The position numbers were made by a program, and so were the translations under genes. DNA of 64,000 nt, from the NCBI GenBank assembly GCA_002320815.1, contig DCLA01000002.1, positions 103,795 through 167,794 of the forward strand, in the 5' to 3' direction. A model generated the notes under the pieces. The model was not told the DNA's origin and did no database searches. It worked only from the letters and a program-made list of their open reading frames with translations. Positions 18,113 to 29,700 of the stretch are shown here, one piece after another; the first letter of the stretch is position 1, and every line of letters begins with the position of its first letter. This stretch comes from Myxococcales bacterium UBA1660. GTDB lineage: Bacteria > Myxococcota_A > Polyangia > Polyangiales > Houyiibacteriaceae.

Positions 18113-19027
18113 ATGTTCGACTCCCTCCCCGAAGCGGTCTCCATCTACGAGGTGTCTCCCCGTGATGGTCTCCAGAACGAGTCCGCCCAGGTGGCCACCC
18201 ACGCCAAGGTGCGCCTCATCGAGGCCCTGGTGGACGCCGGGCTGAAGCGGGTGGAGGTGACCAGCTTCGTCTCGCCCAAGTGGGTGCCCCAGATGGCCGA
18301 CGCCGATCAGGTCTGCCAGATGATCGAGCGGCGCGAGGGGGTGACCTACTCGGCCCTGGTGCCCAACGCCCGGGGCCTCGAGCGAGCGATGGCCGCGGAC
18401 CTCGACGAGGTCGCCGTCTTCATCAGCGCCAGCGAGACCCACAACCGCAAGAACGTGAACAAGACCGTGGCCCAGACCCTGGCCGCCTTCGAGAAGGTCA
18501 TCGGCCCGGCCAGCCAGCAGGGCCTCCGGGTGCGCGGCTACGTCTCCACCGTGTGGGGCTGTCCCTACGAGGGCGACGTGGACCCGGAGGCGGCGCTGAC
18601 GATCGCCCGGGAGCTCCTGGACCGCGGCTGCTACCAGGTCTCCCTCGGCGACACCATCGGGGTGGGCACGCCGCTGCAGACGCGGCGCATCCTGGAGCGT
18701 TTCCTCGCCGACGTTCCCCGGGATCAGATCGCGCTCCACCTCCACGACACGCGCGGCACCGCGCTGGCCAACGTGCTGGTCGGGCTGGAGATGGGCATCC
18801 GCGACTTCGACGCCTCGGTCGGCGGACTCGGCGGCTGCCCCTACGCCCCCGGCGCCGCGGGCAACCTGGCCACCGAAGACCTCGTCTACACCCTGCAGGG
18901 CATGGGCATCGAGACCGGCGTGGACATGCCCAAGGTCTGGCAGGCCGGCCAGGTCGCCGAGGCCATCGTCGGGCGGGAGCTCCCCGGCAAGGTCCACCGC
19001 GCCGGCGTCCGCAGCCTCGCCAGCTGA
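18113..19027 (+). CDS. mvaB: Hydroxymethylglutaryl-CoA lyase
   Basis: A 304-residue TIM-barrel lyase of the HMGL/DRE-TIM family. It cleaves 3-hydroxy-3-methylglutaryl-CoA to acetyl-CoA and acetoacetate in leucine breakdown. SPRDGLQNE carries the catalytic Arg and metal-binding Asp near the N-terminus. The C-terminal signature GGLGGCPYAPGAAGN, with the catalytic Cys, is intact. HLHDTRG supplies the metal-binding His pair. A GGAGGA ribosome-binding site is visible just before the ATG. No other leucine-degradation genes are adjacent. Confidence 0.93.
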   Translation: MFDSLPEAVSIYEVSPRDGLQNESAQVATHAKVRLIEALVDAGLKRVEVTSFVSPKWVPQMADADQVCQMIERREGVTYSALVPNARGLERAMAADLDEVAVFISASETHNRKNVNKTVAQTLAAFEKVIGPASQQGLRVRGYVSTVWGCPYEGDVDPEAALTIARELLDRGCYQVSLGDTIGVGTPLQTRRILERFLADVPRDQIALHLHDTRGTALANVLVGLEMGIRDFDASVGGLGGCPYAPGAAGNLATEDLVYTLQGMGIETGVDMPKVWQAGQVAEAIVGRELPGKVHRAGVRSLAS

Positions 19028-19059
19028 GGGACTGGCCGGTCGAGTCCTCGACGGAAACG

Positions 19060-19093
19060 AAAACGGGGTGCTCCGCTGGGAGCACCCCGTTTT
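19060..19093. terminator. Bidirectional terminator between mvaB and the RRM gene
   Basis: A 15-base arm (19060-19074) and its perfect complement (19079-19093) are separated by GCTG. The arms begin with four A and end with four T, so each strand has a U-tailed stem. It sits between convergent gene ends at 19027 and 19119. Confidence 0.85.
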
Positions 19094-19118
19094 CACGTTT
19101 CGGTTTCGGGCGTCGGGA

Positions 19119-19616
19119 CTACCAGTCGTCGCCGCCGCCGCCGAAGTCGTCGCGACCGCCGCCGCGACCGCCGCGACCGCCGCGACCGCCGCGACCGCCG
19201 CCGCGACCGCCGCGTCCGCCGCGGTCGTCGCGACCGCCGCCGTAGCCGCCGCGATCACCGCCGCCGCCGTAGCCGCCGCGGTCACCACCGCCGCCGCCGT
19301 AGCCGCCGCGGTCACCGCCGCCGCCGTAGCCACCGCGGCCACCACCGCCGCCGCCGCCGCCGCGCCGAGGACGATCGCGCGCCTCGTTCACGTTCAGGGT
19401 GCGCCCGTCGAGGGTGCTCCCGTTCATCGCCTCGATCGCCTCGTCGGCAGCTGCCGAGTCGGCGAAGGTGACGAAACCGAAACCACGGCTGCGACCTGTG
19501 TCGCGGTCCGTGATGACCTTTGCGTCGAGCACCTCACCGAACCGCTCGAACGCCGCTCGCAGGCCTCCGTCGTCCGTGGCCCACGCCAGTGATCCGACGA
19601 AAAGCTTCTTGGTCAT
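19119..19616 (-). CDS. Glycine-rich RRM RNA-binding protein
   Basis: A 165-residue protein. One RNA-recognition motif occupies residues 1-80, with RNP2 LFVGSLAW and RNP1 RGFGFVTF. After it comes a low-complexity tail of Gly, Arg, Asp and Tyr built from RGGYGGGGD-like repeats and ending DDFGGGGDDW. Such proteins bind single-stranded RNA and are often cold-induced. The ATG at 19616 follows an AGGAGAG ribosome-binding site. Several copies of similar proteins are usual in myxobacteria. The RGG-rich tail may favour RNA binding or condensation (inference). Confidence 0.93.
   Translation of the reverse strand: MTKKLFVGSLAWATDDGGLRAAFERFGEVLDAKVITDRDTGRSRGFGFVTFADSAAADEAIEAMNGSTLDGRTLNVNEARDRPRRGGGGGGGGRGGYGGGGDRGGYGGGGGDRGGYGGGGDRGGYGGGRDDRGGRGGRGGGRGGRGGRGGRGGGRDDFGGGGDDW
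19135..19370. repeat. Coding tandem repeats of the Gly/Arg-rich tail
   Basis: Imperfect units of CCGCCGTAGCCGCCGCGGT and CCGCGACCG recur through this stretch. On the minus strand they encode RGGYGGGGD and GGRGGR units. Such repeats can change copy number by slippage. Confidence 0.75.
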
Positions 19617-19750
19617 GACTCTCTCTCCTTGTTCCTCACGAAGGGCACACGGGAGAGATCTGGCCCTGTCGTGGCCGAGGCCGCCGCCAAAACACCCAAG
19701 CCTCCAGCGGCCCGAGCGCAGATTATCGGCTGGGCCGCGAAGCGGAGCAA

Positions 19751-19781
19751 GCGAAAAGAAAAGGCCGCTCGAGGCGGCCTT
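19751..19781 (-). terminator. Rho-independent terminator of the b561-like gene
   Basis: On the minus strand an AAGGCCGC/GCGGCCTT stem (19781 to 19761, five-base loop) is followed by TTTTCTTTTC. It lies 50 bases after the stop at 19832 and is a textbook intrinsic terminator. Confidence 0.8.
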
Positions 19782-19831
19782 GGGGTCATCGATCGCGGGG
19801 CGATCGTCGCACGGGGAGCGGGCTCCCGGGC

Positions 19832-20533
19832 TCAGAAGACCATGATGGTGCCGGCCCAGGTGAGCGCGCCCCAGGTCACCATGCCGATGCCCATGTGCAC
19901 CGTGCTGAGCGCCTGGAGGGTGCCGTAGTCGTTGGTGCGGTCGAGACCCAGGCGGCTGGCGTTGGCGACGACGACGCCCAGACCGATCTGCGCGATCATG
20001 CCGGCGAAGTGGACCCAGCGGAGGATCTTGTGGAGCCGGAGGTTCCTGGCGTAGTCGCCGTTGCCCTCGCTCAGGTTCATCGGGTCGGGCATCCGGTACG
20101 AGAGACCGAAGGTGACCGAGTAGAGCGCGGTGGTCAGGATCGACGACGCGAGGTGCGGCACCGGGGTCCCGGTACATTGGCCTTGGCCGAAGACCGCGTC
20201 GCCCTGGACGCATGGAGTGTCCTCCAGCGAGGAGAAGAACCCGTACAGGTTGTAGTACTGGATCCACCCCAGGAAGAGCGTGACGGTCATCGAGGCCCAG
20301 GTGCCGATGCCCATCCACTTGTGGATCTGACCGATGCGTCCGCGTTGCTGCATCAGCTCGGCGACGGTGGGCTCGGCGTCCGCCTCGGGGGCGACGTCGT
20401 CACCAGCGCCGGCCACCTCTTCGGCGGCGACGATCGGAGCGGCGGTGACCGGGGCGATCGAGAGGCTGGCGTCGACGTCCAGGGAGAGGCCGAAGATCGG
20501 CGTGGCGACGAGCAGCGCGGCAAGGGTTCCCAT
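19832..20533 (-). CDS. Cytochrome b561-like four-helix membrane protein
   Basis: A 233-residue protein from the ATG at 20533. It starts with a signal-peptide-like segment and an acidic Ala/Pro linker, followed by four transmembrane helices. Histidines sit in or beside the helices: H71 (IHKWMGIGTW), H127 (VPHLASSILT), H168 and H175 (LHKILRWVHF) and H213 (VHMGIGMVTW). Four helices with paired histidines are what b561-type haem proteins use. Two cysteines (near 108 and 120) in the first extramembrane loop could form a disulfide. Possible role: transmembrane electron transfer; haem binding is inferred only. Confidence 0.65.
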   Translation of the reverse strand: MGTLAALLVATPIFGLSLDVDASLSIAPVTAAPIVAAEEVAGAGDDVAPEADAEPTVAELMQQRGRIGQIHKWMGIGTWASMTVTLFLGWIQYYNLYGFFSSLEDTPCVQGDAVFGQGQCTGTPVPHLASSILTTALYSVTFGLSYRMPDPMNLSEGNGDYARNLRLHKILRWVHFAGMIAQIGLGVVVANASRLGLDRTNDYGTLQALSTVHMGIGMVTWGALTWAGTIMVF

Positions 20534-20714
20534 GCCGCGGAGTATCTTCGACCCGCGCCTCCAGGCCAAGTACGAGGTTTGCGTCGAACTTGCCCCTTGA
20601 TCGCGCAAGCACGCGGCCGGTACCATCCGCGATCACCGTGGCACGGTCTCTTACCCATGAGAATCTTTGCGTTTTCGGGCGAGCCCAGACGATGCACGGA
20701 CACCGGAACACCCA

Positions 20715-20735
20715 CGTTTCGCGGGGAGCGAAACG
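20715..20735 (+). promoter_or_regulatory. Leader hairpin directly before the giant gene's ribosome-binding site
   Basis: CGTTTCGC (20715-20722) and GCGAAACG (20728-20735) are perfect complements with the loop GGGGA. The stem ends exactly where the Shine-Dalgarno GGGAGG (20735-20740) begins, 13 bases before the ATG. It could shield or present the ribosome-binding site. Function is inferred. Confidence 0.45.
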
Positions 20736-20747
20736 GGAGGCAATGGA

Positions 20748-23700
20748 ATGGCGCTGACGGTCGCGAACTACCTCGGCCAGCTTCGAGACGATCCCGAGGA
20801 CCAGGAGGCCTTCCGCGGTCTGGCGGCCACGCTGGACTCCGGTGACACCTCGCTCATCGGCGAGCAGCCGCTCCGCTTGCTCGAGGCGGCGCGCCACGGG
20901 CACGAGCGGCGCGGCGAGCTCCGCACCGTCGCCTGGTTGATCCAGCTCGAGACCGGTCTGACCGACGACGATCCCGGCTTCCAGGCCGTGCTCTACAAGG
21001 AGCTCGGCCGTCTCCGGCAGGAGGAGCTCCTCGACTCCGAGGGCGCCATCGAGGCGTACCGGAGCGCCCTCGAGCTGAAGCCCGAGGACGAAGAGGTCGA
21101 GATGGCCCTCGAGGAGATCGAGCAGGCCACCGAGAAGTGGCGTCCGATCGCCGACCGCTTCATCGAGGAAGCGAGCGACGCGAGCGACGCCGGCCTCAAG
21201 GCCTCGATGCTCACCCGCGCCGCGATGCTGATCTGGCAGCACCAGGGGAAGGGCAAGACCAAGGAGGTCGACAAGCTCTTCAAGCAGGCGCTGAAGGCCG
21301 ACCCCGCGGCCACCCGCGCCGCGCGCCTCTACTGCGTGATCCTCAAGGAGCGCGACAAGTGGAAGGACGTCGCCCACGTCCTGTCGCGCACGGCCGACGC
21401 CGCCCGCGGGCGCGACGACAAGCTGAACCTCTACATCCAGGCCGCGCGGGTCTACGCCAAGCAGCTGGAGAACCCCGAGTCGGCCGCGAGCTGCTACCAG
21501 CGCGCCCTCGACTTCGCGCCCGGCCACGAGGAGGCCCTGCGCTTCCTGGTCGAGTACTTCACCGAGCGCGAGCTCTGGGACGAGCTGGTCTCCCTCTACG
21601 AGGAGGCCCTCCGCTCGCGCCAGCAGCTCGAGAGCGAGCAGGGGATCCTGCTGCAGATCGGCATGGTCCACTGGCGCATCCGTCAGAGCCCCGCCGAGGC
21701 CGAGCCCTACTTCGCCCGGCTCCGGAAGATCGACCCCGCGCACCCGGGCATGATCGGTTTCTACCGTGAGTTCCTCGGCGCCAAGGGCCAGAGCGAAGAC
21801 GCCGACGAAGCCCAGGAGGCCCGCAACCGGCACCTCACGATCCTCGGCGACGCGCTGCGCGTGGCCGAGCGGCCGGAGCAGAAGGCCGAGCTCGGCGTGG
21901 AGCTCGCGCGGACGGCGCAGGCCGCGGGCGCGACCGAGCGTGCCATCGACGCCTGGAAGGCGGTCCAGCGCCTCGACCCGACCCACGAGGAAGCGGGGCA
22001 CGCGCTCCGCGAGCTCTACGCCCGGGGCGAGAAGTGGAACGCCCTGGTCGAGGTCATGAAGGCCGAGCTGGACGCGCTGCCCGCGGGCGGCGACGACCCG
22101 GCGATCAAGGAGCGCCGGGTCGCGCTCCTGCGCGAGCTGATCCCCATCTACCGCGACGAGCTGCACCTCGACGTGATGGTGATCAACTCCTACAACGCGC
22201 TCCTCGAAGAGGAGCCGGGGGACACCGAGGCGCTCGATCAGCTCGCCCGGACCTACGAGCAGATGGGTCGCTACAACGACCTCATCCAGGTGCTCGGTCA
22301 GCAGGCCGAGAGCCTGGAGGACCCGGCCGCCCAGGTGGCGATCCACATGCGCATCGCGCGGCTCTGGATCGACCGCTTCGCCAACTACAACCAGGCGACG
22401 AAGCCGCTCGAGGCGATCATCGAGATCGACCCCGAGCATCGGGAGGCGCTCGCCGAGCTGAAGACCATCTACACGAAGAAGCGTGCCTGGAAGGCGCTCT
22501 TCGACGTGCTCTCCCGGGAGGCTCAGCTCTCCAGCGACCCCGACGCGCGCCTCGAGCTGAAGATCGAGCTCGCCCGGCTCGCCGGCGACCGGCTGCACAA
22601 GCACGACGAGGCCATCGCCCTGTGGAAGGAGGTCATCGCCGAGCAGCCCGACTTCTCGGAGGCCCTCGAGTCCCTGGTGAAGCTCGCCGACAAGGAGAAG
22701 GACTGGGAGTCCCTCGCCGGCGCCCTGGAGCTCCAGCTGGAGCGCACCGACGAGGAGCGCCGCCGCATCAAGATCCTGCAGAAGCTCGGCACCACCTACG
22801 GCGAGCACCTCGGGGATCCCGCGCGCGCCGCCGGCGCGTGGAAGCGCGTGCTCCAGATCGACCCGCGCAACGGGCGCGCCTTGCGGACGCTCCGCGAGAG
22901 CTTCGCGGCGGCTCGCGATTGGGAAGGCCTCGAGGCCCTCTACGCCGAGAACCAGGACTGGGACGGCCTCGTCGACGTGCTGGGCACGGCCGCCGAGCGC
23001 GCCGAGGATCCGGAGCTCAAGAAGGAGCTCAGCTTCCGCGCCGCGTCGATCTACGAAGAGCGCATCGGGAACCCCGAGCGCGCCTTCCGCAGCTACGAGC
23101 GCGTGCTCTCGGTCGACCCGAACGACGCCCGGGCGGCCCGCGCGCTGATCCCGATCTACCGCGACCAGGAGAAGTGGAGCCGGCTCGTCGGCCTCCACGA
23201 GGTGCTCCTGCAGAACCTCCCGGAGGAGGCGCCCCTCGACGAGCGCCTCGAGCTCCTGGAGCAGCTCCGCGAGCTCTCCGCGACCCGCACCCGCGACGAC
23301 CAGGGCGCTTTCCGCTGGGCGGCCAAGGCCTACGAGCTGGCGCCGGTGGACGCCGAGGTGCGCAAGCGCGTCGAGGACGCCGCGTCGAAGGCCGGCGCCC
23401 ACGAGCGGCTCTCCGACCTCTTCCGCCAGCGGCTCGAGCAGGAGGACGTCTCCGGCCGCGAGAAGACCCAGCTCCGCCGCAAGCTCGCCAGCCTCGCCGG
23501 CGAGAAGCTCGGCAAGAGCGACGACGCCATCGTCCAGCTCCAGCAGATCCTGGAGACCGACCCCACCGACGAAGAGGCCGTCCAGGCCCTCGACCGGCTC
23601 TACCGGCAGGAGAACCGCAGCGAGGACCTGCGGCGCCTCTACGTGCACCGCCTCGAGCACGCGGACTCGGAGGAGAAGCGCTACGTGCTCCTCGGCGAGC

Positions 23701-26700
23701 TGGCGCGGCTGGAGGAGGACGTCCTGTCCGACCCCGACTCCGCCGCCGAGCGCTACCGCGCGATGGTGGAGATCGAGCCCGGTGACCACGCCGCGCTCCA
23801 CTGCCTCGACCGGCTGGCCCTCGAGGGCGAGCGCTGGGGCGAGCTGGGCGAGGTCCTCGCGCGCCGCGCCGACCTCGCCTCCGGCGACGAGCGGATCGGG
23901 CTCGTGGTCCGTCTCGGCGATGTCCGCCGGCAGAAGCTCGACGATCTCCGCGGCGCCCTCGACGCCTACGCCGACGTGGTCGGCGCCGACGCCACCCACC
24001 AGGCCGGCATCCAGGGCATCGAGGCCATCGCCGAGGCCGACGAGGAGCTCCGCGCCGAAGCCAGCCGGCATCTGGAGACCGCGTACGAGGCGACCGGTCG
24101 CTTCGACGAGCTCGGCCGCATCCTCGAGGCGCGGCTCGCGCTGACGGAGGACAAGGACGACAAGCGCGCGCTCCAGCTCCAGCTCGCCGAGCTCCGCGCC
24201 ACCGCGCTCGGCGACCCCGAGGGCGCCTACGCGGCCCTCGAGTCCGCCTTCCTCGACGCTCCGGCGGACGTGGAGCTCTGGGATCGCCTCGCCGCCGCCG
24301 CCGAGGGCGCGGGCAAGCACGAGGACCTCGCCGCGGCCTACGACACGGCCATCGAGGCGGGCGCGCTGGGCGAGGAGGACGTCGCTCAGCTCAGCGAGCG
24401 CGTCGCCGAGATCTACGACGTGATCCTCGGGACCCCGGCCAAGGCGGAGAAGCACCACAAGCGGGTGCTCCAGCACGACCCGCTCCACGACCGGGCGTTC
24501 TTCTCCCTCAAGGAGCTCTACACGAACGCGGAGCGCTGGGACGACCTGCAGGTCATCTACCGCAACCGCATCGCGGAGACCCTCGACGACGAGGCCAAGC
24601 TCGAGCTCTTGCTCCAGGTGTGTTTCCTCTTCGAGGAGATCCTGGACGACGCCGACCTGGCCATCCGCTCCTACCAGGAGGTGCTCGAGCTCAGTCCGGA
24701 CCACGCGCCCACCCGCCGGGCCCTCGAGCGCCTCTTCCGGCGCTCGGAGCGCTGGCGCGACCTGGTGGCGCTCCTGCGCCAGGACCTCGACGCCGAGGAC
24801 GACGACCAGAAGCGCCTCGAGCTGACCTACGAGATCGGCGAGCTCCACGAGAAGAACCTCCAGGAACCCTCGGCCGCGGTCGACCAGTACGAGATGGTGC
24901 TGGAGACCAACCCCACGCATCTCAAGGCGCAGCAGTCCCTCGAGCGACTCATCGACGTCGCCGAGCAGCGGCAGCGCATCGCCGCGATCCTGGAGCCCCT
25001 CTACGAGTCCCAGGGGGCTTGGCAGGACTTCGCGCGGATCCTGGAGATCCAGCTCGAAGCCGTCACCGATCCCGCGGGTCAGGTGGCGCTGCTGACGCGC
25101 CTCGGCGAACTCTACGAGAGCCACATCCACGACCTCGACCGAGCCTTCCAGGCGTTCGCGCGCGCGGTCCTCGCCGACCCCGAAGACGTTCCCGCCCGCG
25201 AGCAGCTCCAGCGGCTCGCGGTCGCCCGCGGCGCGGCCCGCGAGCGCGCGGAGATCCTCGAGAAGGCCCTGGCCAGCGCCGAGGGCAACGCGCACCTGGA
25301 GAGCGAGCTGCTCCTGGAGATCGCGCGTCTCTACGACGACGAGATCCAGGACACCGAGCGGGCCGAGCGGGCCTACGAGAAGCTCCTCGAGGTCGACGCC
25401 GACAACCCCGACGTGGTGCTGCCGGCCGCCCGGGCCCTCGAGCGCATCCACCTGGTCAAGGGCAACCACGAGAAGCTCGCCCGCGACTACCGCTTACAGA
25501 TCAAGACCGAGTTCGACGCCGAGCGACGCGGCGAGCTCCTGGTCCGGCTGGCGACGCTCCTCGAGGACGAGCTCGAGGACGTGGCCGGCGCCATCGCCGC
25601 GCACCGCGAGCGCCTGGACCTCGATCCCACCAGCCGCGACGCCCTCCGGTCCCTCGAGCGCCTCTACGAGCGCGAGGGCGAGTGGCAGCGGCTCGTCGGC
25701 ATCCTCCAGGCCCTCGATGGCGCGGTCGACGACGAGGACGAGCGCCGCGTCATCGGTCGCCGCATCGGCGAGGTCTACGAGGAGAAGCAGGAGGACGTCG
25801 ACAACGCCATCGTGGCGTACAACGACGTGCTCAGCCGCTTCGGCCCCGACGACCGGACGCTCGAGTCGCTGGCGCGGCTCTACCGCAAGAGCGAGCGCCT
25901 CGACGACCTCCTCGAGGTCCTGGAGATGCAGCTCATGCGCGCCGAGGACGCCGGCTCCGACGCCGACACTCGGGCCCAGATCCAGTTCGAGATGGCCGAG
26001 GTGATGCGCACGCACACCGGCGACCTCGAGCGCGCCACCGAGATCTACGAGCGCATCCTCGACCTCGCGCCGGGCCACCCGCCCACCATCGAGGCCCTGG
26101 AAGAGATCATCACCGACCCGGACGCGAGCGAGCGGGTCTCCGCCGCGCGGGCGCTCGTCGCCCACTACGAGAGCCAGAGCGCCTACGACGAGCTGGTCGG
26201 GGCCCTGGAGGTCATGGCCGGCTCCGAGGACCCGGTGGAGCGGCTCCGCTCGCTGCGCCGGGCCGCCGAGGTCGCCGACGTCGGTCGCGACGACCAGGCC
26301 CAGGCCTTCCGCCTCCTCGGCTCCGCCGTGAAGGAGGCCCTGGGCGAGCCCGACCTGGCCGCCATGCTCGACGAGCTCGCCCGCCTCTCGGCGGTGGCGA
26401 GCAAGCACGAGGAACACGTCGACCTCCTGGAGAACATCGCCCCGGACATCTTCGACGGCGACCTCCAGACCGAGGTCCTGATGCGCGCGGCCAGCCTCGC
26501 CGAGAGTCCGCTCGAGCAGACCGAGCGCGCCCGTCGGTTCTACCAGCGGGTGCTCGAGGTCCGTCCGGACCACGAGCAGGCCCTCGACGCCCTGGACGCG
26601 CTGCAGGCCGGCGCCGGCGACTACGACGCGCTCCTGGAGACCCTCCGGCGCAAGACGGAACTCGCCGAGACGCCCGCGGAGCGGGTGGCCCTCCTCGAGC

Positions 26701-29700
26701 GCCGCGCGGACATCCGCGAGAACGAGATGAGCGACGTCTCCGGCGCGATCGACGCCATGGAGGGCGTCCTCGTCGAGGACCCGCATCGCACGAGCGCGTA
26801 CGAGCGGCTCGCCGGTCTCTACGAGAAGGCGGAGCGCTGGTCGGACCTCGGCGCGACCCTCGAGCGGCAGCTCGAGGCTGGAGCCGGGCAGGGCGTCCTG
26901 GTGCGCCACCGCCTCGGCACCGTGGCCCTCGAGCGGCTGAACGACGCCTACCAGGCCCTCGATCAGTTCAAGGCGGCGTTGGGTCTCGACCCGAGCCACG
27001 AGCCGACCATCGCGCGCCTCCAGGCGATGATGGAGTCCGAGGAGCACCGCGGTCAGGCCGCGGAGATCCTCGAGCCCGTCTTCCTCTCCCGGATGGATTG
27101 GCCGAACGTCACCGCGACCCTCGAGGCGCGGCTCTCGGCCACCCACGACGAGATGGATCGCAAGGAGATCCTCCGGCGGCTGGGTCAGATCCACGAGGAC
27201 TACCTCGAGGATCTCGAGGGGGCGCTCGCTTGCTACGCGCGCCTCCTCCAGGAAGACGTCCGGGATCGCGAGACCCGCGACACCCTCTCGCGCCTCGGGA
27301 AGGTGCTCGAGGAGTGGGAGACCCTGGCGGGGATCTTCGGCGCCGCCGTGGAGAAGGAAGGCGTCCTCGACGAGGAGATGGCCGAGCTCTCGATGGAGAC
27401 CGGGCGCCTCTACCAGGAGCTGGCGGGCAAGCCGGCCCAGGCCGTCCCCTACTACGAGCGCGTGCTCGAGCTCGACCCGACCCGGCGGCGGGCCTTCGAT
27501 CAGCTCCGGCTCTGTCTCGAGAGCCTGGAGCGCTGGGAAGATCTCCTCGGGCTGCTGCGACGCCGCGTGGACGTCGCCGACAGCGACGAGGAGCGGGTGC
27601 TCCTGCTGCACCGCATCGCGGAGCTGGAGGAGACCCGGCAGCAGAACGTGGACGCCGCCATCACGGCGCACCGCGACGCGCTGATGATCGACCAGTCGGA
27701 CCTGGTGGCCACCGAGGCCCTGGACCGACTCTTCCAGCAGACCGAGCGCTGGGACGACCTGGCCGACCACCTGCGGGCACGCATCGACCAGGCCATGGGT
27801 CTGCCCGAGGAGGCGGAGCTGAAGTATCGGCTCGGCAAGCTCCTGATCGAGAAGCAGAACGACACCGTTCAGGCCATCGACGTTTTCGAGACCGTGCTCC
27901 AGCTCCGGCCGGACCACACCCCGACGGTCACCGCCCTCGAGGCGCTGGTCATGGATCCGGAGCACCAGCAGCGGATCACCGAGATCCTGGAGCCCATCTA
28001 CCGCGGCGCCGACCAGTGGAAGAAGCTGGTGGCGGTCCTCGAGGCCCAGGCGTCGGCCACCGAGGATCCCTACGAGAAGCGCACCACGCTCTCCGAGGTC
28101 GGGCGCCTGCACGAGGAGCGCGGCAACGACCCGCGGATGGCCTTCGAGGCGTGGGCGCGTGCCTTCGCCGCCGAGCCCATCGAGGAGGAGCCCCGGGCCG
28201 AGGTCGACCGCTTGGCGGGCCTCCTGGACAGCTGGAACGAGCACGTCGCCGCCTACGAGCAGGCCATCCAGGTCGCCCAGGATCCGGCGCTCAAGACCCA
28301 GCTCCTGGCCATGGTCGCCCGAGTCCACGACGAGAAGCGGGGCGACCCGCGCTCGGCGATCCGGACCTACGAGCGGCTCGTGCAGCACGACCCGGACGAC
28401 ATGAGCGCGCTGGACGCCCTGGAGGCGCTCCAGACCATGGTCGGCGACTGGAAGGGCCTCGCGGCCGTCCTCTCGACCAAGGTCGAGCGCACCTACGATC
28501 CGATCGAGCGGGCGGAGCTGCTCCGCCGCGGCGCGTCGGTGCTCGAGGAGCTCCTCGGGGATCCGGAGGCGGCCATCGAGCTCTACGAGCGCGCGGCCAC
28601 CGAGGACCCGGACGATCCCATCGCCCTCGAGTCCCTGGACCGGCTCTTCGCCGGCGCGAGCGCGTTCGAGCGCCTGGCGGAGATCCTCGGACGACGCCTG
28701 GAGGTCGAGGACGACCCGGACCTCAAGGTCGAGGTCGGCCTGCGGCTCGGTCAGCTGAACGACACCCAGCTCAAGCGGCCGAACCAGTCCATCGACGCCT
28801 ACCTGCGGGTGCTGGAGATCGAGCCCGGCCAGCGGGCCGCCGTGGACGCCCTGGGCGCCCTCTACGAGCGGCAGGCGATGTGGCCGGAGCTCCTCGAGAA
28901 CCTCGAGCTCCGCGCGGGCATGGCCGAGGCGGACGCCGAGCGCGTCCAGCTCCTCCACCGGGCCGGCGGCATCCACGAGCGCGAGCTCGACGACGTCTAC
29001 GAGGCGCTGGCCAAGTACCAGCAGGTCCTCGAGATCGACAACCGGCACGAGCCGGCGGTCCAGGCCGTCATCCGGGTGAGCCACCTGGAGGACTACCGGA
29101 TGCAGGCGGCCGAGATCCTCGAGCCCCTGCTCCATCTGCAGGAGCGCTGGGACGATCTGGCCGAGCTCCACGCCCTCAAGGCCGATGGCGCGACCGATCC
29201 CTTCGACAAGAAGGCGGAGCTCCAGAAGCTGGCCGAGGTCCACGAGCACGGTCGGCACGACGACCGCGCGGCCTTCACCGCCATCGCCCGCGCCTTCGGC
29301 GAGGACCCCAACGACGAGGCGCTCGCCGAGAACCTCGAGCGGTTGGCCGAGAAGACCGATCAGTGGGGACAGCTCGCGGACACGCTGGAGAGCCGCGCGT
29401 CGAACAGCTTCGACCCACAGAACGCCCGGCAGCTCTACGTGCGCCTGGCGCGCGTGGCTGAGAACCGCCTGAACGATCCGAGCCGCGCCATCGGGGCGAC
29501 CCAGCGCGCGCTGGAGCAGGTGGGCGACGACGAGGCACTGCTGCAGCACCTCGACGAGCTGTTGGTGGCCACCGAGCGCTGGCACGAGCTCGGCGACGTC
29601 CTCGAACGCCGGGGCAACCTGAGCACCGATCCCACCGAGCGGGCCGGCCTCTTGGTTCGCCTCGGCGAGCTGCGCGAGACCCACCAGGGCGACCTGCGCG

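Noticed and set aside
19135..19370. Regular short repeats that could suggest a CRISPR array
   Set aside because: There are no unique spacers, the units are trinucleotide-based and they encode the Gly/Arg tail of an RRM protein in frame.
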